Of a stretch of 64,000 bases of DNA, positions 1 through 8,008 are shown piece after piece. The notes beneath the pieces were generated by a model. The model saw nothing but the letters and a program-made list of their open reading frames with translations. It was not told the origin of the DNA and ran no database searches. Within the stretch, counting starts at the first letter, position 1. Every line of letters begins with the position of its first letter. The stretch is from Sphingomonas sp. Leaf357 (GTDB lineage: Bacteria > Pseudomonadota > Alphaproteobacteria > Sphingomonadales > Sphingomonadaceae): positions 1-64,000 of the forward strand of contig NZ_LMPM01000001.1 of the NCBI RefSeq assembly GCF_001423845.1. Reading direction: 5' to 3'. The position numbers were made by a program, and so were the translations under genes.

Positions 1-1
1 T

Positions 2-157
2 CAAACTCTCAAGTTTATGTCCGATATCATCGCGGTGGAATTCCACGATCATACCAGCATCTCAAGGAGCCGCTCTGCACAATATCTTTCAGACGACCAT
101 CGCAGCACAAAGCCACAACGACCGTCCATTACGTATGGATACGTGAAGGACATATGA
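2..157 (+). CDS. Possible C-terminal fragment of an upstream gene
   Basis: Reading frame 2 is open from the window edge to a TGA at 155-157, giving about 51 codons. The translation has a plausible protein composition, including IIAVEFHDHTS and SRSRSAQYLSDD. A second frame is also open to a TAA at 172-174, so coding is not certain. GC is clearly lower than in the rest of the window. The neighbouring flippase suggests the end of a surface-polysaccharide gene, but no family is recognised. Confidence 0.3.
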   Translation, partial: QTLKFMSDIIAVEFHDHTSISRSRSAQYLSDDHRSTKPQRPSITYGYVKDI

Positions 158-489
158 GAACGACTTGGCTTTAACCGATCCGCCAGCGCCTTGAAAACGC
201 CGACAACCGGAGCCGCCGCCCACATGTCCCTTCATCTAATACCAACAATGTCAAAGAGCGCAAAAGACCGACGCCATACTGCACCCCTTTTTTAGTGGGG
301 CGGTTTGGCGCCAGGCTGATGGTGACCGCAGAAGCGAACCGTGTGGTCCGTCGCTGCGGTGACATCCCTCTACGGGCGGTGTTTGATTCGGTCAAACGCT
401 TTCTTGCACTTTTCCTACAATTTGCGTCGAAATCCGCAGAAATGCTGGGGTTTACACCTCCTCAACATCCTGTCGCTAGACCCCCGCGC
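158..489. other. Intergenic region before the flippase
   Basis: This stretch of about 330 bases holds no convincing gene. It is AT-richer than the rest of the window. It contains a CACCCC-T6-A-GTGGGG inverted repeat near 281-298 and T-rich sequence around 400-425 that could hold the flippase promoter. The flippase frame stays open through 295-489, but that part has poor composition, and the ATG at 490 fits the family start better. Confidence 0.5.
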
Positions 490-1977
490 ATGGTCGAGAC
501 AGCCGCAAATCCTGCGAATCAGCCCGTCGAATCGTTCGGGAACCAGATTCGGAATGCCGTGATCTGGCGTTCCGGCAGCCAGATCGTCGCTCAGCTCGTG
601 CAATGGGCCGCCACTTTCCTCGTGATTCGGATTCTCGACCCGCACGATTACGGCCTGTTCGCGATGACCGGGGTGATCCTGGTCTTCCTCAACATGCTGA
701 ACGGTTATGGCCTGGCCAGTGGACTGATCCAGCGCGCCGAAATCGGACGCCACGAGATCCGCCAGTTGTTCGGCATGCTGATCCTGTTGAACTTCAGCCT
801 GGGGGCGTTGCAATTCCTGCTCGCCCCGCTTGCCGCGGCCTATTACCGGCAGGACATCGTCGCACACCTGCTGCGCGTGCAGGCCCTGCTCTATCTGACG
901 ACGCCGTTCATCGCACTTCCTTACGCGTTGCTCAGCCGGGCGATGGATTTCCGCTTGCAGGCACGTGTCAACATCCTCGCCTCGATGGCCAGCGCCTGCA
1001 CCGCGCTGACCGGCGCGATGATGGGCCTCGGCGTCTGGACGCTGGTGCTCGCGCCGATGGTGCTGTTCACCGTTCGCGCGGTTGGCATGACGATCGCGGC
1101 GAAGTCCCTGGTGTGGCCGACCTTCGATTTTCGCGGCGCCGGCGATATCGCGCGTTTCGGCGGGGTGATGGCGGCAGGACAATTGTTCTGGTTTCTGCAA
1201 AGCCAGGCCGACGTGTTCATCGCCGGACGCCATTTCACGCCGCACATGCTGGGCATCTACACGACCAGTCTATTCCTGACGCAGATCTTCGTGAGCAAGT
1301 TCGTGCCGCCGCTCAACGAGGTCGCGTTCAGTGCCTATGCGCGTATGCAACATGATGCGGATGCGGTCGGCCGCGCGTTCGCGCGCAGCGTGCGCATCAT
1401 CATGGTCGCGGCCCTGCCCTTTTATTTCGGTTTGGCTGCTACCGCGGAGCCTCTTGTGCTGACGATGCTGGGCGACAAATGGCGCGAGGCGATTCCGGTC
1501 GTCCATCTGCTTGCGCTCGCAATGCCGTTCATGACGATCCAGGTGCTGTTGTCGCCGGCGTGCGATGCGCGGGGCCGGCCGGGTATCGGGGTGCGGAACG
1601 GGATGGTCGGCGCGGCGGTGATGGCGACGGCGTTCATGATCGGCGTGAATTACGGGCCGACCGGGCTAGCGCTCGCCTGGATCGCGGCATACCCGATCTA
1701 TCTCGGCATCAGCCTGTGGCGCTCGCTCGGCGTAATCGGCACGAACTTGCGAGCGTTGGGCGATGCGATCGCGCCGCCGCTGATGGCGGCGCTCGTCATG
1801 GCGACGATAGTGCGGCTGGTCGACAATCTGCTGCTGCCGCCACTACATCCGTTTGCACGGCTGGCGATTCTCATCGCAATTGGTGCCGCCAGCTATGGCG
1901 GCTGGCTGCTGCTGTTCGCCCGCCCGTTGATCCGCGAATTGATCGCGGTAGTGCGCAAGCGGCCGATCGAGGCCTGA
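490..1977 (+). CDS. Oligosaccharide flippase (Wzx/polysaccharide export type)
   Basis: The 495-residue polytopic membrane protein belongs to the MOP superfamily polysaccharide flippases, which move lipid-linked sugar repeats across the inner membrane. After a short hydrophilic N-terminus it begins the family pattern NQIRNAVIWRSGSQIVAQL followed by WAATFLVIRILDPHDYGLF. About 12 to 14 hydrophobic segments follow to the C-terminus. The ATG at 490 was preferred to an in-frame ATG at 295 because the intervening 65 codons look non-coding. Substrate cannot be read from sequence. Its position at the window edge suggests the end of an exopolysaccharide cluster. Confidence 0.85.
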   Translation: MVETAANPANQPVESFGNQIRNAVIWRSGSQIVAQLVQWAATFLVIRILDPHDYGLFAMTGVILVFLNMLNGYGLASGLIQRAEIGRHEIRQLFGMLILLNFSLGALQFLLAPLAAAYYRQDIVAHLLRVQALLYLTTPFIALPYALLSRAMDFRLQARVNILASMASACTALTGAMMGLGVWTLVLAPMVLFTVRAVGMTIAAKSLVWPTFDFRGAGDIARFGGVMAAGQLFWFLQSQADVFIAGRHFTPHMLGIYTTSLFLTQIFVSKFVPPLNEVAFSAYARMQHDADAVGRAFARSVRIIMVAALPFYFGLAATAEPLVLTMLGDKWREAIPVVHLLALAMPFMTIQVLLSPACDARGRPGIGVRNGMVGAAVMATAFMIGVNYGPTGLALAWIAAYPIYLGISLWRSLGVIGTNLRALGDAIAPPLMAALVMATIVRLVDNLLLPPLHPFARLAILIAIGAASYGGWLLLFARPLIRELIAVVRKRPIEA

Positions 1978-1981
1978 CCCG

Positions 1982-2410
1982 TTACGCCTGCTGGATGTAG
2001 CTGCGCATCGCTTCGGCATCCGCCTCGATCCGGTCGATGCGGTATTTGACCAGATCGCCGATCGAGACCAGCCCGACGACGACGCCGTCCTGCACCACCG
2101 GCAGATGACGGATGCGCCGCCGCGTCATCAGCGACAATGCGCCGATCGCCGCATCGCCGATATCGACCGTGATCGCCGGCGAGGTCATCACCGTGGCGAC
2201 CGTGGCATCGAGCGCAGACGGGCCATGCGCGTCGAGCGCGTGGATGACGTCGCGTTCGGAGAAGATGCCGATCACCTGCCCGCCGTCCATCACGGGAACG
2301 GCGCCTATTCTTTTGGTGGCCAGGAGTGTGACGGTGTCGCGGACGCTTTGGTCGGGGGATACCGATATGAGGTCGCGGCCCTTGCCGCCGAGGATCGTTG
2401 CGATCGTCAT
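1982..2410 (-). CDS. CBS-domain pair protein
   Basis: The 142-residue protein consists almost entirely of two CBS domains (about residues 8-60 and 75-130). Such Bateman modules bind adenine nucleotides or similar ligands and act as stand-alone regulators. The motifs GAVPVMDGGQVIGIFSERDV and RHLPVVQDGVVVGLVSIGDL are typical. The start at 2410 has a strong AAGGAG ribosome site; an upstream in-frame start at 2452 lacks support. It converges with the flippase with only four bases between stops. Its partner is unknown. Confidence 0.88.
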   Translation of the reverse strand: MTIATILGGKGRDLISVSPDQSVRDTVTLLATKRIGAVPVMDGGQVIGIFSERDVIHALDAHGPSALDATVATVMTSPAITVDIGDAAIGALSLMTRRRIRHLPVVQDGVVVGLVSIGDLVKYRIDRIEADAEAMRSYIQQA

Positions 2411-2476
2411 CGAGCCATCTCCTTGTGCCGCCCCGTTACCCAAGGATTCCACCTTTGCGGGCGAAAGCGCAAGCGT

Positions 2477-3988
2477 TCACGCGAAACGCGAGGTCATCCC
2501 GACCGCGCGGCGGCGACGCAGGCCAGCGCCGACCGCGCCGAAGCCCAGGATCATCATCGCCCAGCTCGCCGGTTCGGGCACGGCGGCCAGCGCGCTCAGC
2601 CGATAGATATCGCCGACCGTCTTGCTCAGGAGATAGAGTTCGCCGTTGCCATCGGTGCCAAGCCGCAGATCGACCCGGCCGCCGGCATAGGGATTGCCCT
2701 CCAGCAGAGCGAGCGTCGTATCCATGCCCTCGAAGCTCAATCCGAGTTCGTACAGAGTGGCCGGCGTCGTCCCGACCACCAGCGACGGATCGTAATAGAA
2801 GAGCCGCCCGGAGACGAGCTCCGACAGGACGACCATCCCGCTCAGTTCGGGGATCGCACTGCCGGTATAGGAGAAAGCGCCACTGATCGCGGCGAGATTG
2901 TACGCCCCACTGCGGAAGATCTCCTCATGATCGAACTGCGCGACGGGATCGACGAAGCTGCCGTCATTGGCCGGCGTATCGTACACGCGCCCGTCCCAGC
3001 TCGCCCCGCGCGCGAACGTGCCCTCGCGCAACGGCCAGCCGTAATTGCCCCCGGCGACTCCGACATTGACCTCCTCCAGCTGCGACTGGCCGATATCGGA
3101 GATCAGCATGCGGCCGGTCACCTTGTCCCAGCTGAAATGCTGCGGATTGCGCAGGCCCGAGGCCCAGACCTCGCCGAGCCCGCCCGGCGCGGCCTGGGGA
3201 TTGTCCGCCGGGATCGTATACGCCTCGCCCCCCGCCCCGATCGCCGGATCGATGCGCAGGATCTTGCCCAGCGGGCTGGCCGGATCCTGCGCATTGCCGT
3301 AGGGATCGCCGACCCCGCCGCCATCGCCGAACCCGATATAGAGCTTGCCGTAATCGGCCGATCCCGGCGCGGCGGCGGGATTGAAGGCGATCGTGCCCGC
3401 GCCGTGATCGCTGAGCGGTTGCGCGACGCGCAGTACCTCGCGCTGCGACACGATCGATGCGGTCGCCGCCATGGGATCGGCGACGCGGAATTCGTGGATG
3501 ACGTTATCGTGGTCGATGCCCGCACCCTTGCCCGACAGGGTGGCATTGCCGGACGGCGCACTCGTATCGACGGTATAGAATACGCCGTAGCCGGGTTTCT
3601 GGGGATCGCCGGCGAAGTTGGGATGCAAGGCGAACCCCATCAGCCCGGTTTGCGAGGTGTTGCTGGCGTTGCTGAAGCCGGCGACCGAATTCCGGATATC
3701 GAACCACGTCTGCGGCGTACCGCCGGCCGCGCCGACGACGCTGATCAGGCCGCGCGTATCGTTGACGAACAGGCGGCCGGAACTGTCCGCCACGGGCTGG
3801 AGCGATTGGATACGGGTATAATAGCCGTCGTCGACCGGATTGAGGCTCGGCTGCGCCTGCCCGAAGAAGCTGAGCCCGACCTTGAGGCCCGGCGCGATCG
3901 GCGCGGGTACGGGATTGATGACCTCGGCCGCCTGCACGGTCATCGGGACCACGGCCATGGCCAATATCAGGCTGCAATATTTGAACAT
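2477..3988 (-). CDS. Secreted PQQ-type sugar dehydrogenase with PEP-CTERM tail
   Basis: The 503-residue protein has a signal peptide (MFKYCSLILAMAVVPMTVQA) followed by a glucose/sorbosone dehydrogenase beta-propeller domain. Family motifs are GLMGFALHPNF, DHGAGTIAFNP, KLYIGFGDGGG, EVWASGLRNPQHFSWD and GGNYGWPLREG. It probably oxidises sugars or aldoses outside the membrane using PQQ. The C-terminus is a PEP-CTERM sorting signal (VPEPASWAMMILGFG, then an Arg run), which implies handling by an exosortase. The frame is open upstream to 4540, but that part contains repeat sequence, so the start was placed before the signal peptide. Confidence 0.87.
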   Translation of the reverse strand: MFKYCSLILAMAVVPMTVQAAEVINPVPAPIAPGLKVGLSFFGQAQPSLNPVDDGYYTRIQSLQPVADSSGRLFVNDTRGLISVVGAAGGTPQTWFDIRNSVAGFSNASNTSQTGLMGFALHPNFAGDPQKPGYGVFYTVDTSAPSGNATLSGKGAGIDHDNVIHEFRVADPMAATASIVSQREVLRVAQPLSDHGAGTIAFNPAAAPGSADYGKLYIGFGDGGGVGDPYGNAQDPASPLGKILRIDPAIGAGGEAYTIPADNPQAAPGGLGEVWASGLRNPQHFSWDKVTGRMLISDIGQSQLEEVNVGVAGGNYGWPLREGTFARGASWDGRVYDTPANDGSFVDPVAQFDHEEIFRSGAYNLAAISGAFSYTGSAIPELSGMVVLSELVSGRLFYYDPSLVVGTTPATLYELGLSFEGMDTTLALLEGNPYAGGRVDLRLGTDGNGELYLLSKTVGDIYRLSALAAVPEPASWAMMILGFGAVGAGLRRRRAVGMTSRFA

Positions 3989-4664
3989 GACGCCCCCCAG
4001 CGAGTCGATTCCGAGTCCGTTAGGATCGATAGCGAAGTTGCTGTCAATCGGACTCAAATGTCCGACCGCCCCGGGATCGGACACATCATCGGTTGCGTAA
4101 TCAACTTTTCCGATGGAGTGCCAGATCGATGCACAAGGATGCGGTGATATTCTTCGATCGATTGGCGGGGCACCATTATTCTTCGCCCTCACCCCTCTCA
4201 TGAGTTCGAACATCGGAGATCGGGGGTCCGTCGAGTCTCGCCAGCTCCGGTCCAGGTCAGCAACACTTGCCGCATAGTCCGGAGCGTGCGGAACATGCCG
4301 ATAGCGCCACCCCGGGAAACGCCGGAGCTGCTGCCGGACGACGGTCGCGCAGAACGCCGAACCTATTCCATCTGCCCCGAGGCCGTCGCAGGGCTGCCCT
4401 TCTTCGTGCCGGTGCGAGTGGCGCGCGACGAAAGGACAGTGCTTCGACAGGCTCAGCACGGACGGGATGGGCGACACGGATTCAGCATCCAAGATCAGGG
4501 TATCGTCCGGCGATGCGCGACGTACCATCGATCTCAGCAATTGGACCCCGGTCGTCGCCGGGAAAAGCGTACCGGTCGATCCTCGAAGGCATCGCCATCG
4601 AACGAAAAAGGGTTCCGAACCACCGGCCCGGAACCCCCTTATTCATCCTCACGTCCGATCCGCC
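3989..4664. other. 676-bp intergenic region with a degenerate repeat
   Basis: No credible gene is seen between the sugar dehydrogenase and DUF4167. All long frames have Arg/Pro/Ala-rich composition typical of GC-rich non-coding DNA. The middle (4370-4466) carries a degraded copy of the dispersed CTTCGACAGGCTCAG element. The region should contain the dehydrogenase promoter and the end of the DUF4167 transcript. Confidence 0.5.
4370..4466. repeat. Degraded copy of the CTTCGACAGGCTCAG element
   Basis: The left part GTCGCAGGGCTGCCCTTCTT and the right part GACAGTGCTTCGACAGGCTC align with the copy at 19974-20074, with more mismatches and an altered left end. It is an inverted-repeat element of unknown mobility, dispersed in sphingomonad genomes. 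Confidence 0.7.
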
Positions 4665-5759
4665 TCAGCTGGCGGTCGAGGCTTCGCTCGCCGGCGGGCG
4701 ACCGCGACGGCGGCGGGGCTTCTCTTCCGGCTCGTCGCCCGTGACGTCGTTGGCGGGCGTGCCGTCGGTGCTGGCCGGGCTCACCGCCGAGATCGTCAGC
4801 GAGGGCGGCAAGGTGGCGGAATCGAAGGCCACCGGCGCTTCGGCGACGGGTTCGCGGCGTGGGCGGCCACGGCGGCGCGGGGCCTCCTGCGGCTGTTCGT
4901 CGACGACGGGTGCCGTCACCTCGGGAGCTGCGACCTGCGGAGCAGGTGCGCGGTCCTCGGTCTGATAGCGCTCGCTGCGGCTGGGGCGGTTTTCAGCGTT
5001 GCGGCCTTCGCCACGCGATTCATTACCGCGCGCTTCGGTGATCCGGCCATCATTGCCGCGGGCTTCATTGCCGCGGGCTTCGTTGCCACGATTGTCGCTG
5101 CGATTGCCGCGATCTTCGCGCACATAGCGCTCGCCTTCGATGCCGTAGCTGTTGCCGTCGTTCGCGGTCACGGTGCGACGCGGACGATCGTCATTCTGCT
5201 GGCCGCGATTGGGACGATCGCCGCGATCGTTCGCCTGGCGATCCTGCCGGTCCTGCTGCTGGTTGCCGTTGGTCTGCTGACGATCGCCATCCTGCTGACG
5301 GTCACCATTCTGCTGACGGTCGGCATTCTGTTGCCGGTCGGCATTCTGTTGCCGGTCGCCCTGGTAATTCTGGTTGCCGTTCTGCTGACCATTCTGACGC
5401 GATTGTTCGGCGACGATCGGCGCGCCGTCGTCGTCATATTCGGTCTCGTCGTCCTGGAAGGTGTTCGCGCCGCCCTGCTGTGGCGGACGATTGTTCTCCT
5501 CGAAGCGCGAACGCGTTTCGGCCAGAACGCGGAAATAATGGTCTGCGAACTGCAGATAATATTCGGTGTTGACTCGGTCGCCGGACATCTGGGCGTCGCG
5601 GGCGAGCGCCTTGTACTTCTCGAGCAATTGGGCGGCGTTGCCGCGCGAACGGTTGTCGATGCGGTTGCCGTTGTCGCGCGCACCCGAATTACCTTGCGGG
5701 CGCTGTTGCTGCCCGCCGCGACCGCGACGGCGGCCGGCCTGACGATTGTTGTTGATCAA
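4665..5759 (-). CDS. DUF4167 family protein, basic and Gln/Asn-rich
   Basis: The 364-residue protein opens with a basic RG-rich stretch (RRRGRGGQQQRPQG) and the DUF4167 core of about residues 35-95, which includes AAQLLEKYKALARDAQ, SGDRVNTEYYLQFADHYF and RVLAETRSRFEE. About 90 residues dominated by Gln, Asn, Asp and Arg in short RQQN(A/G)D repeats follow. The C-terminus holds several basic RRRGRPR-type clusters resembling AT-hook or RNA-binding motifs. Function is unknown; nucleic-acid binding is inferred from composition. Translation starts at TTG 5759, since an in-frame stop lies just upstream. Placement after prfA-prmC is conserved in the order. Confidence 0.85.
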   Translation of the reverse strand: MINNNRQAGRRRGRGGQQQRPQGNSGARDNGNRIDNRSRGNAAQLLEKYKALARDAQMSGDRVNTEYYLQFADHYFRVLAETRSRFEENNRPPQQGGANTFQDDETEYDDDGAPIVAEQSRQNGQQNGNQNYQGDRQQNADRQQNADRQQNGDRQQDGDRQQTNGNQQQDRQDRQANDRGDRPNRGQQNDDRPRRTVTANDGNSYGIEGERYVREDRGNRSDNRGNEARGNEARGNDGRITEARGNESRGEGRNAENRPSRSERYQTEDRAPAPQVAAPEVTAPVVDEQPQEAPRRRGRPRREPVAEAPVAFDSATLPPSLTISAVSPASTDGTPANDVTGDEPEEKPRRRRGRPPASEASTAS

Positions 5760-6006
5760 CTGTATCTATCCCTGTCCGTAGTAACCAACCGTGCTCCGCA
5801 ACGATGTGGATTCACTGCTCCAAGGCCCGTGTTCGCCGAAAGATCGGCGGAACGGGCCTGCCACGATCGCCGGACGACAGCGACTTCATGACTTGGAGGT
5901 GGGCAACTGCCCGTTTTCAACCGCTTATGATGAAAACGTATGCCCCTGCAGGTTCAATAGCGGGTGGCGCGGCAATCTCCAAGCGGAATGTTGCGTCGAA
6001 TTCCCG
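5760..6006 (-). promoter_or_regulatory. Structured leader between prmC and DUF4167
   Basis: The 247-base gap contains a long imperfect hairpin at 5823-5859 (AGGCCCGT..TTCGCCGA pairing with TCGGCGGAACGGGCCT), a short GGGCAACTGCCC hairpin near 5901-5912, and a CGTTTTC-N13-GAAAACG inverted repeat at 5912-5938. The hairpins sit upstream of a weak TTG start. This could be a prmC terminator, a regulatory 5' leader for DUF4167, or both. Confidence 0.45.
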
Positions 6007-6942
6007 TCACGTTGCGATCAGCGCGCGCGGCCGCCCGCCAAGGTCGTGGGCGAGCGCGACGGCGAAGCCCTGCGCCTCCAGCAGATCGGTGACGGCGCTG
6101 GTCTGGCTATGGCCGATCTCCAGCACCGCCGCGCCGCCGGGGGCGAGCAACGGCGGGAGTTGCGGCGCGATGCGGCGATAGTCTTCGAGGCCGTCCGCCC
6201 CGGCGAACAGGGCGGTGCCGGGTTCGTGCGCGCGGACCTCGTCAGGCAGGTCTTCCGCCGTCCCGATATAGGGTGGGTTGCAGAGGATCAGGTCGAACCG
6301 GCCCGTCAGACCTTCCGCCCAATCGCCGGAGACGAAGCGTGCCCGGCCCGCCATGCCGAGATCGGTGGCGTTGCGGCGGGCAAAATCGAGCGCGGTCCGC
6401 GACGCGTCCACGCCGAGGCCGGTCGCCTCGGGCCATTCGGCCAGCGCGGCGAGCAGCAGGGTGCCGGGGCCGGTGCCGAGATCGAGGATCGTCCTTGGCG
6501 CGGCGCGCGCGAAATGGGCGACGGCCGCCTCGATCAGCGTCTCGCTGTCCGGGCGCGGGATGAGCGTGCCGGGGCCGACGCGGAGGTCGATCGTCCAGAA
6601 CGCGCGGGTGCCGGTGATATAGGCGACCGGCTCGTGCGTCAGGCGGCGCGCGACGAGGGGGGCGAAATCGGCCGGGGTCGGGGCGTCGAGCTGACCCAGG
6701 AGAAGCGTTTCCCGAGCAATGCCGAGCGCGTGGGCCATGAGCAGTTCGGCGTCGAGGCGGGGGGTTTCGGTCACCGGTGCGAGTTGGGTGGCGGCGTTGG
6801 CGAGGGCTATTCTTATTCTTAGCCCCTCCCCTTCAGGGGAGGGGTTGGGGGTGGGGGATGTCTCACCGAGACCGGTATTGCTGGACTGCCCCACCCCAAC
6901 CCCTCCCCTGAAGGGGAGGGGCTTTTCGGGTAGCTCAGTCAT
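6007..6942 (-). CDS. prmC: Release factor glutamine N5-methyltransferase, with repeat-encoded N-terminus
   Basis: PrmC methylates the Gln of the GGQ motif in release factors. The 311-residue protein has the PrmC N-terminal domain (about 41-115, [13 protein letters not shown]), the SAM site DLGTGPG (about 154-160) and the catalytic NPPY motif at 222-225. Its ATG at 6942 overlaps the prfA stop by eight bases, so the pair is translationally coupled. Residues about 8-40 ([12 protein letters not shown]... [10 protein letters not shown]) are translated from a dispersed inverted repeat inserted in frame just after the start. No standard start codon sits at the junction with the conserved domain. Confidence 0.93.
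   Translation of the reverse strand: MTELPEKPLPFRGGVGVGQSSNTGLGETSPTPNPSPEGEGLRIRIALANAATQLAPVTETPRLDAELLMAHALGIARETLLLGQLDAPTPADFAPLVARRLTHEPVAYITGTRAFWTIDLRVGPGTLIPRPDSETLIEAAVAHFARAAPRTILDLGTGPGTLLLAALAEWPEATGLGVDASRTALDFARRNATDLGMAGRARFVSGDWAEGLTGRFDLILCNPPYIGTAEDLPDEVRAHEPGTALFAGADGLEDYRRIAPQLPPLLAPGGAAVLEIGHSQTSAVTDLLEAQGFAVALAHDLGGRPRALIAT
6822..6922. repeat. Inverted repeat inserted in the 5' end of prmC
   Basis: Two arms of about 35 bases (GCCCCTCCCCTTCAGGGGAG at one end, CCCCTGAAGGGGAGGGGC at the other) flank about 30 central bases. Each arm also contains its own small CCCCTCCCCT/AGGGGAGGGG hairpin. The whole element lies inside the prmC frame and adds about 33 codons without a stop. 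Confidence 0.9.
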
Positions 6943-8008
6943 TCAGCGTCGCCAGCCGCTCCGCCTCGTCCTCGGCGATCAGAGCACCGATCAGGTCGCC
7001 CATCTCGCCTTCCAGGATCTCCGGCAGGCGGTGCAGCGTCAGGTTGATGCGGTGATCGGTCACGCGGCCTTGCGGGTAATTGTAGGTGCGGATGCGCTCG
7101 GAGCGATCGCCGCTGCCGACCATCGACTTGCGCGCGCCGGCACGTTCCTGATGTAGCCGCTCGCGTTCCGCCTCGTACAGGCGCGTGCGCAGGACCTTCA
7201 GCGCCTTGGCCTTGTTCTTGTGCTGTGATTTCTCGTCCTGCTGGATCACCGTCAGCCCGGTCGGGATGTGCACGATGCGCACCGCGCTGTCGGTGGTGTT
7301 GACCGACTGGCCGCCGGGGCCGGACGAGCGATACACGTCGATACGCAGATCCTTGTCCTCGATCCTGACGTCGACTTCTTCCGCCTCGGGCAGCACCGCG
7401 ACGGTGGCGGCGGAGGTGTGGATGCGGCCCTGCGTCTCGGTGGCGGGCACGCGCTGCACGCGGTGGACGCCGGCCTCGAACTTCAGCCGCGCGAACACGC
7501 CCTGCCCGGTTATGCTGGCGACGACCTCCTTGTAGCCGCCGGCTTCCGAACTGCTGGCGGAGATCAGTTCGACGCGCCAGCCCTGGCTCTCGGCGAAGCG
7601 CTGATACATGCGCAACAGATCGCCGACGAACAACGCCGCCTCGTCGCCGCCGGTGCCGGGGCGGATCTCCAGCATCGCGGCGCGCTCGTCGGCGGCGTCG
7701 CGCGGCAGCAGCGCGAGCGCGAGGGCGCGTTCGGCCTGCGGCAGCGTATCCTGGATCACCGCAATCTCCTCGCGCGCCATCGTGCGGATCTCGGGATCGT
7801 CGTCGGCGTCCATGCCGGCGAGCACATGTAGCTCCGCGCGCAGCCGCCGCACCTCGGCCGCCGCGCGCGCGACGGGTTCCAGCTCGGCATATTCCTTCGA
7901 CACCGCGACGAAGCGGTCGGAGGGCAGATCGCCGGTCGCCATCTGCGCCTGCAACTCATCCCGCCGCGCCTCGATCTGCGCGATCCGTTCGGGGGAGATG
8001 GTGGTCAT
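6935..8008 (-). CDS. prfA: Peptide chain release factor 1
   Basis: RF1 releases finished peptides at UAA and UAG codons. The 357-residue length is normal. The GGQ motif that reaches the peptidyl-transferase centre is in [18 protein letters not shown], preceded by [20 protein letters not shown]. The stop-codon recognition region lies in the middle of the protein. The start ATG overlaps the hisS stop by one base (TAATG), and its own stop overlaps prmC, so hisS-prfA-prmC form one translationally coupled unit. Confidence 0.97.
   Translation of the reverse strand: MTTISPERIAQIEARRDELQAQMATGDLPSDRFVAVSKEYAELEPVARAAAEVRRLRAELHVLAGMDADDDPEIRTMAREEIAVIQDTLPQAERALALALLPRDAADERAAMLEIRPGTGGDEAALFVGDLLRMYQRFAESQGWRVELISASSSEAGGYKEVVASITGQGVFARLKFEAGVHRVQRVPATETQGRIHTSAATVAVLPEAEEVDVRIEDKDLRIDVYRSSGPGGQSVNTTDSAVRIVHIPTGLTVIQQDEKSQHKNKAKALKVLRTRLYEAERERLHQERAGARKSMVGSGDRSERIRTYNYPQGRVTDHRINLTLHRLPEILEGEMGDLIGALIAEDEAERLATLND

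Noticed and set aside
171..395. A possible 74-codon gene on the minus strand
   Set aside because: Arg/Leu/Thr-rich translation, no motifs, and it overlaps the likely flippase promoter region.
2105..4147. A 680-residue plus-strand frame opposite the sugar dehydrogenase
   Set aside because: Asp/Arg/Ile-rich antisense frame without motifs. The minus-strand protein has a signal peptide, family motifs and a sorting tail.
5270..5380. Short tandem repeats resembling a CRISPR array
   Set aside because: The units are in frame in DUF4167, lack unique spacers of constant length and have no cas genes nearby.
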